Assembly: GCA_016840695.1 (NCBI GenBank)
Contig: JAEORV010000065.1
Location: forward strand, 1-7,533
From: Promethearchaeota archaeon
GTDB lineage: Archaea > Asgardarchaeota > Lokiarchaeia > Sigyniarchaeales > SOKP01
Direction: 5' to 3'
DNA length: 7,533 nucleotides
Both the position numbers and the translations under genes were made by a program. Positions 6,379 through 7,533 of this stretch are shown piece by piece (within the stretch, counting starts at the first letter, position 1; every line of letters begins with the position of its first letter). The notes beneath the pieces are model-generated. The model was not told the DNA's origin, did not search any database, and saw only the letters and a list, made by a program, of their open reading frames with translations.

Positions 6379-6939
6379 CTATTTTGGCAGTTCTTTTCTT
6401 TCAAATTTTAAAGTAATATTGAGCCCACCGGCTGCTATAATTAGAGCAACCACCGTATATGCACACACTACCACGGAAAAGAAGTTCCATAATACTAAAA
6501 CGTAAAAAGGGGTAAAAGCGGGATTAACCAGAATAGCTTGAACGCTTAGTGCTGTTGGCGTAGTATTAACTGTAGATCTCTGAAAAACGTAGACATATTC
6601 CATTTTATTAAAGGCACCAATTAGAAGGAAAATGCCAATAACAATTGAATATTTCGCTAAGTATGGTAAGGTAATGTTTTTTTTCTTAATTATGAAAATT
6701 AAAAACACTCCAAGGATTAAAAACCCACAAATAATTAACAGTAAGAAGACCCATATAAAACTTCCCACTAAAGGAAATAATCCTGAGGTAAAAATTAGTA
6801 CATTCATTGTCATAAAGCTCCCATCAATAAAAAGAGGCGTGACTCCTAAAATAATAATGGATATTATCTCTAATATGGATAAAACGACAATTCCTAAGCC
6901 AAATCGTACAAGCCATTTATCAATAACTATCCTTTCCAT
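6379..6939 (-). CDS. Multi-pass membrane protein of unknown function
   Basis: No family is recognised. The 186-residue product is mostly hydrophobic, with about five predicted membrane segments near residues 11-33, 45-61, 62-84, 98-118 and 146-171. A lysine cluster lies at 85-87 and the tail K-F-E-R-K-E-L-P-K is charged. A polar loop at about 120-135 contains N-T-T-P-T, possibly outside the membrane. No signal peptide separate from the first segment, no metal motif and no catalytic motif is visible. The ATG at 6939 is used; an in-frame GTG at 6948 would add three residues, and neither has a strong ribosome site. The gene sits between two TFB-family genes, convergent with the first and divergent from the second. 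A link to their control is only a suggestion. The coding nature is supported by the consistent hydrophobic pattern and a clean charged C-terminus. Confidence 0.75.
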   Translation of the reverse strand: MERIVIDKWLVRFGLGIVVLSILEIISIIILGVTPLFIDGSFMTMNVLIFTSGLFPLVGSFIWVFLLLIICGFLILGVFLIFIIKKKNITLPYLAKYSIVIGIFLLIGAFNKMEYVYVFQRSTVNTTPTALSVQAILVNPAFTPFYVLVLWNFFSVVVCAYTVVALIIAAGGLNITLKFERKELPK

Positions 6940-6991
6940 TTCATTCACTTCATAGTAGGAAAAAAATTATAACAATTTAAATCAAATAAGC

Positions 6992-7001
6992 TTTTATAGT
7001 T
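6992..7001 (-). promoter_or_regulatory. TATA-like box for the membrane protein gene (left arm of a mirrored pair)
   Basis: Read on the minus strand this is AACTATAAAA, identical to the plus-strand box at 7011-7020. Transcription would begin near 6969, giving a leader of about 20-30 nt before the GTG (6948) or ATG (6939). Nine base pairs separate the two arms. Confidence 0.5.
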
Positions 7002-7010
7002 TTTGAAGAT

Positions 7011-7020
7011 AACTATAAAA
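7011..7020 (+). promoter_or_regulatory. TATA-like box for the second TFB-like gene (right arm of a mirrored pair)
   Basis: AACTATAAAA is centred about 31 nt before the TTG at 7048, so the transcript would be leaderless or nearly so. That agrees with the lack of a Shine-Dalgarno motif and supports the TTG start. With 6992-7001 it forms a perfect 10-bp inverted repeat with a 9-bp spacer. Confidence 0.5.
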
Positions 7021-7047
7021 AGACTAATTGAAAGTTGATAAGATTAT

Positions 7048-7533
7048 TTGACAGGTTTAGACGAAATCTCTGAATGCGCTCACGAAAATGTTAAAGAAGA
7101 AGGCGGATATATCGTTTGTCAAGATTGCGGAATTGTCTTAAAGGATGATATGGCATTCGAGAAAACGACAACTATAAGTGAGTATTCCGACTCTCAAAGG
7201 GATTACGAACGGAAAATTAAGATTAGAGATTCGAGAGCTAAACAAGATCCAAAAGTAAAAGAACAATACGAAAAAATACAAACCTTAGAAAAGTGGTTCC
7301 GGGACAGCAAGTCCACATTTACCGAACAGAAGAGACTTATCGAACTGCTTAAAAGTTATGAAATTGGATTAAATATCGATCAAGTAAAATATCAGAGCAT
7401 CAAGGACAGATACCTTCTATATAATAAGAAACATCGCCAAACCTACCAAAATATGGTCATTATTTTTCTCGCAATTGTATGGATGGAAATGAAAGACACC
7501 ACTAATGTCAGAATCGAACGATATATCGAAGTA
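7048..7533 (+). CDS. Diverged TFB/TFIIB-like protein, 3' end missing
   Basis: The frame stays open from an in-frame TAA at 7039 to the right edge; 162 residues are visible. The only suitable start before the zinc ribbon is TTG at 7048, since the first in-frame ATG (residue 33) would delete the ribbon. The ribbon is C10-x-H12, eleven residues, C24-x-x-C27-G-I-V-L, a compact TFIIB-type knuckle with His as one ligand. A charged linker follows (about 35-68) that lacks the W-R-x-F-G-P-R-T stretch seen in the neighbouring TFB. From about residue 69 a helical region aligns loosely with TFB cyclin repeat 1: K-I-Q, S-T-F-x-E-x-K, and a hydrophobic helix at about 137-147. Identity to the upstream TFB is low by eye. 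It could be an alternative initiation factor, a regulator built from TFB parts, or a viral-type TFIIB. Family-level assignment is fairly safe; function is not. Confidence 0.75.
   Translation, partial: MTGLDEISECAHENVKEEGGYIVCQDCGIVLKDDMAFEKTTTISEYSDSQRDYERKIKIRDSRAKQDPKVKEQYEKIQTLEKWFRDSKSTFTEQKRLIELLKSYEIGLNIDQVKYQSIKDRYLLYNKKHRQTYQNMVIIFLAIVWMEMKDTTNVRIERYIEV

Noticed and set aside
6632..6955. A 107-codon plus-strand frame opposite the membrane protein
   Set aside because: It is Lys/Ile/Asn-rich without domain pattern, while the minus-strand frame shows clear membrane segments and charged ends.

Overview
The window looks like AT-rich archaeal DNA. It holds two genes of the archaeal general transcription factor TFB (TFIIB) family, several A/T-rich TATA-like elements ahead of genes, and an aldehyde:ferredoxin oxidoreductase (AOR) family enzyme typical of anaerobic, ferredoxin-based metabolism. 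Low GC, multiple diverged TFBs (one with a C-x-H zinc knuckle) and a giant HEAT-repeat protein would fit an Asgard-type (Promethearchaeota) archaeon. That lineage guess is only an inference; the archaeal assignment is firm.

Layout, left to right. Positions 2-2848 (+) are the 3' part of a very large HEAT-repeat protein. The reading frame is open to the left edge, so its start lies outside the window; 948 residues and about 28 repeats are visible. It meets a minus-strand pair tail to tail across 38 bp: a nitroreductase-family flavoprotein (5197-4682) followed 76 bp downstream by an AOR-family tungsto/molybdopterin enzyme (4605-2887). A 237-bp divergent intergenic region (5198-5434) with a T12 tract and several TATA-like boxes separates these from a TFB gene (5435-6361, +). 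That TFB converges on a small multi-pass membrane protein of unknown function (6939-6379, -). A 108-bp divergent region then leads to a second, strongly diverged TFB-like gene that runs off the right edge (7048-7533, +).

How the genes may work together. The nitroreductase and AOR probably form one redox transcription unit: AOR enzymes oxidise aldehydes and reduce ferredoxin, and the nitroreductase-like protein is a small FMN enzyme. The right half is a transcription-factor cluster: two TFB-family genes bracket a membrane protein. The membrane gene and the second TFB diverge from an intergenic region whose centre is a perfect 10-bp inverted repeat, each arm being an outward-facing TATA-like box. 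The HEAT protein is a scaffold-type solenoid with no visible catalytic domain and no evident link to its neighbours. No rRNA, tRNA, CRISPR array, insertion sequence or integrase was seen.

The most interesting items are the diverged TFB-like gene with its mirrored TATA promoter, the degenerate zinc knuckle of the first TFB, the CxxxCxxxC cluster motif of the AOR, and the internal duplication history of the HEAT array.
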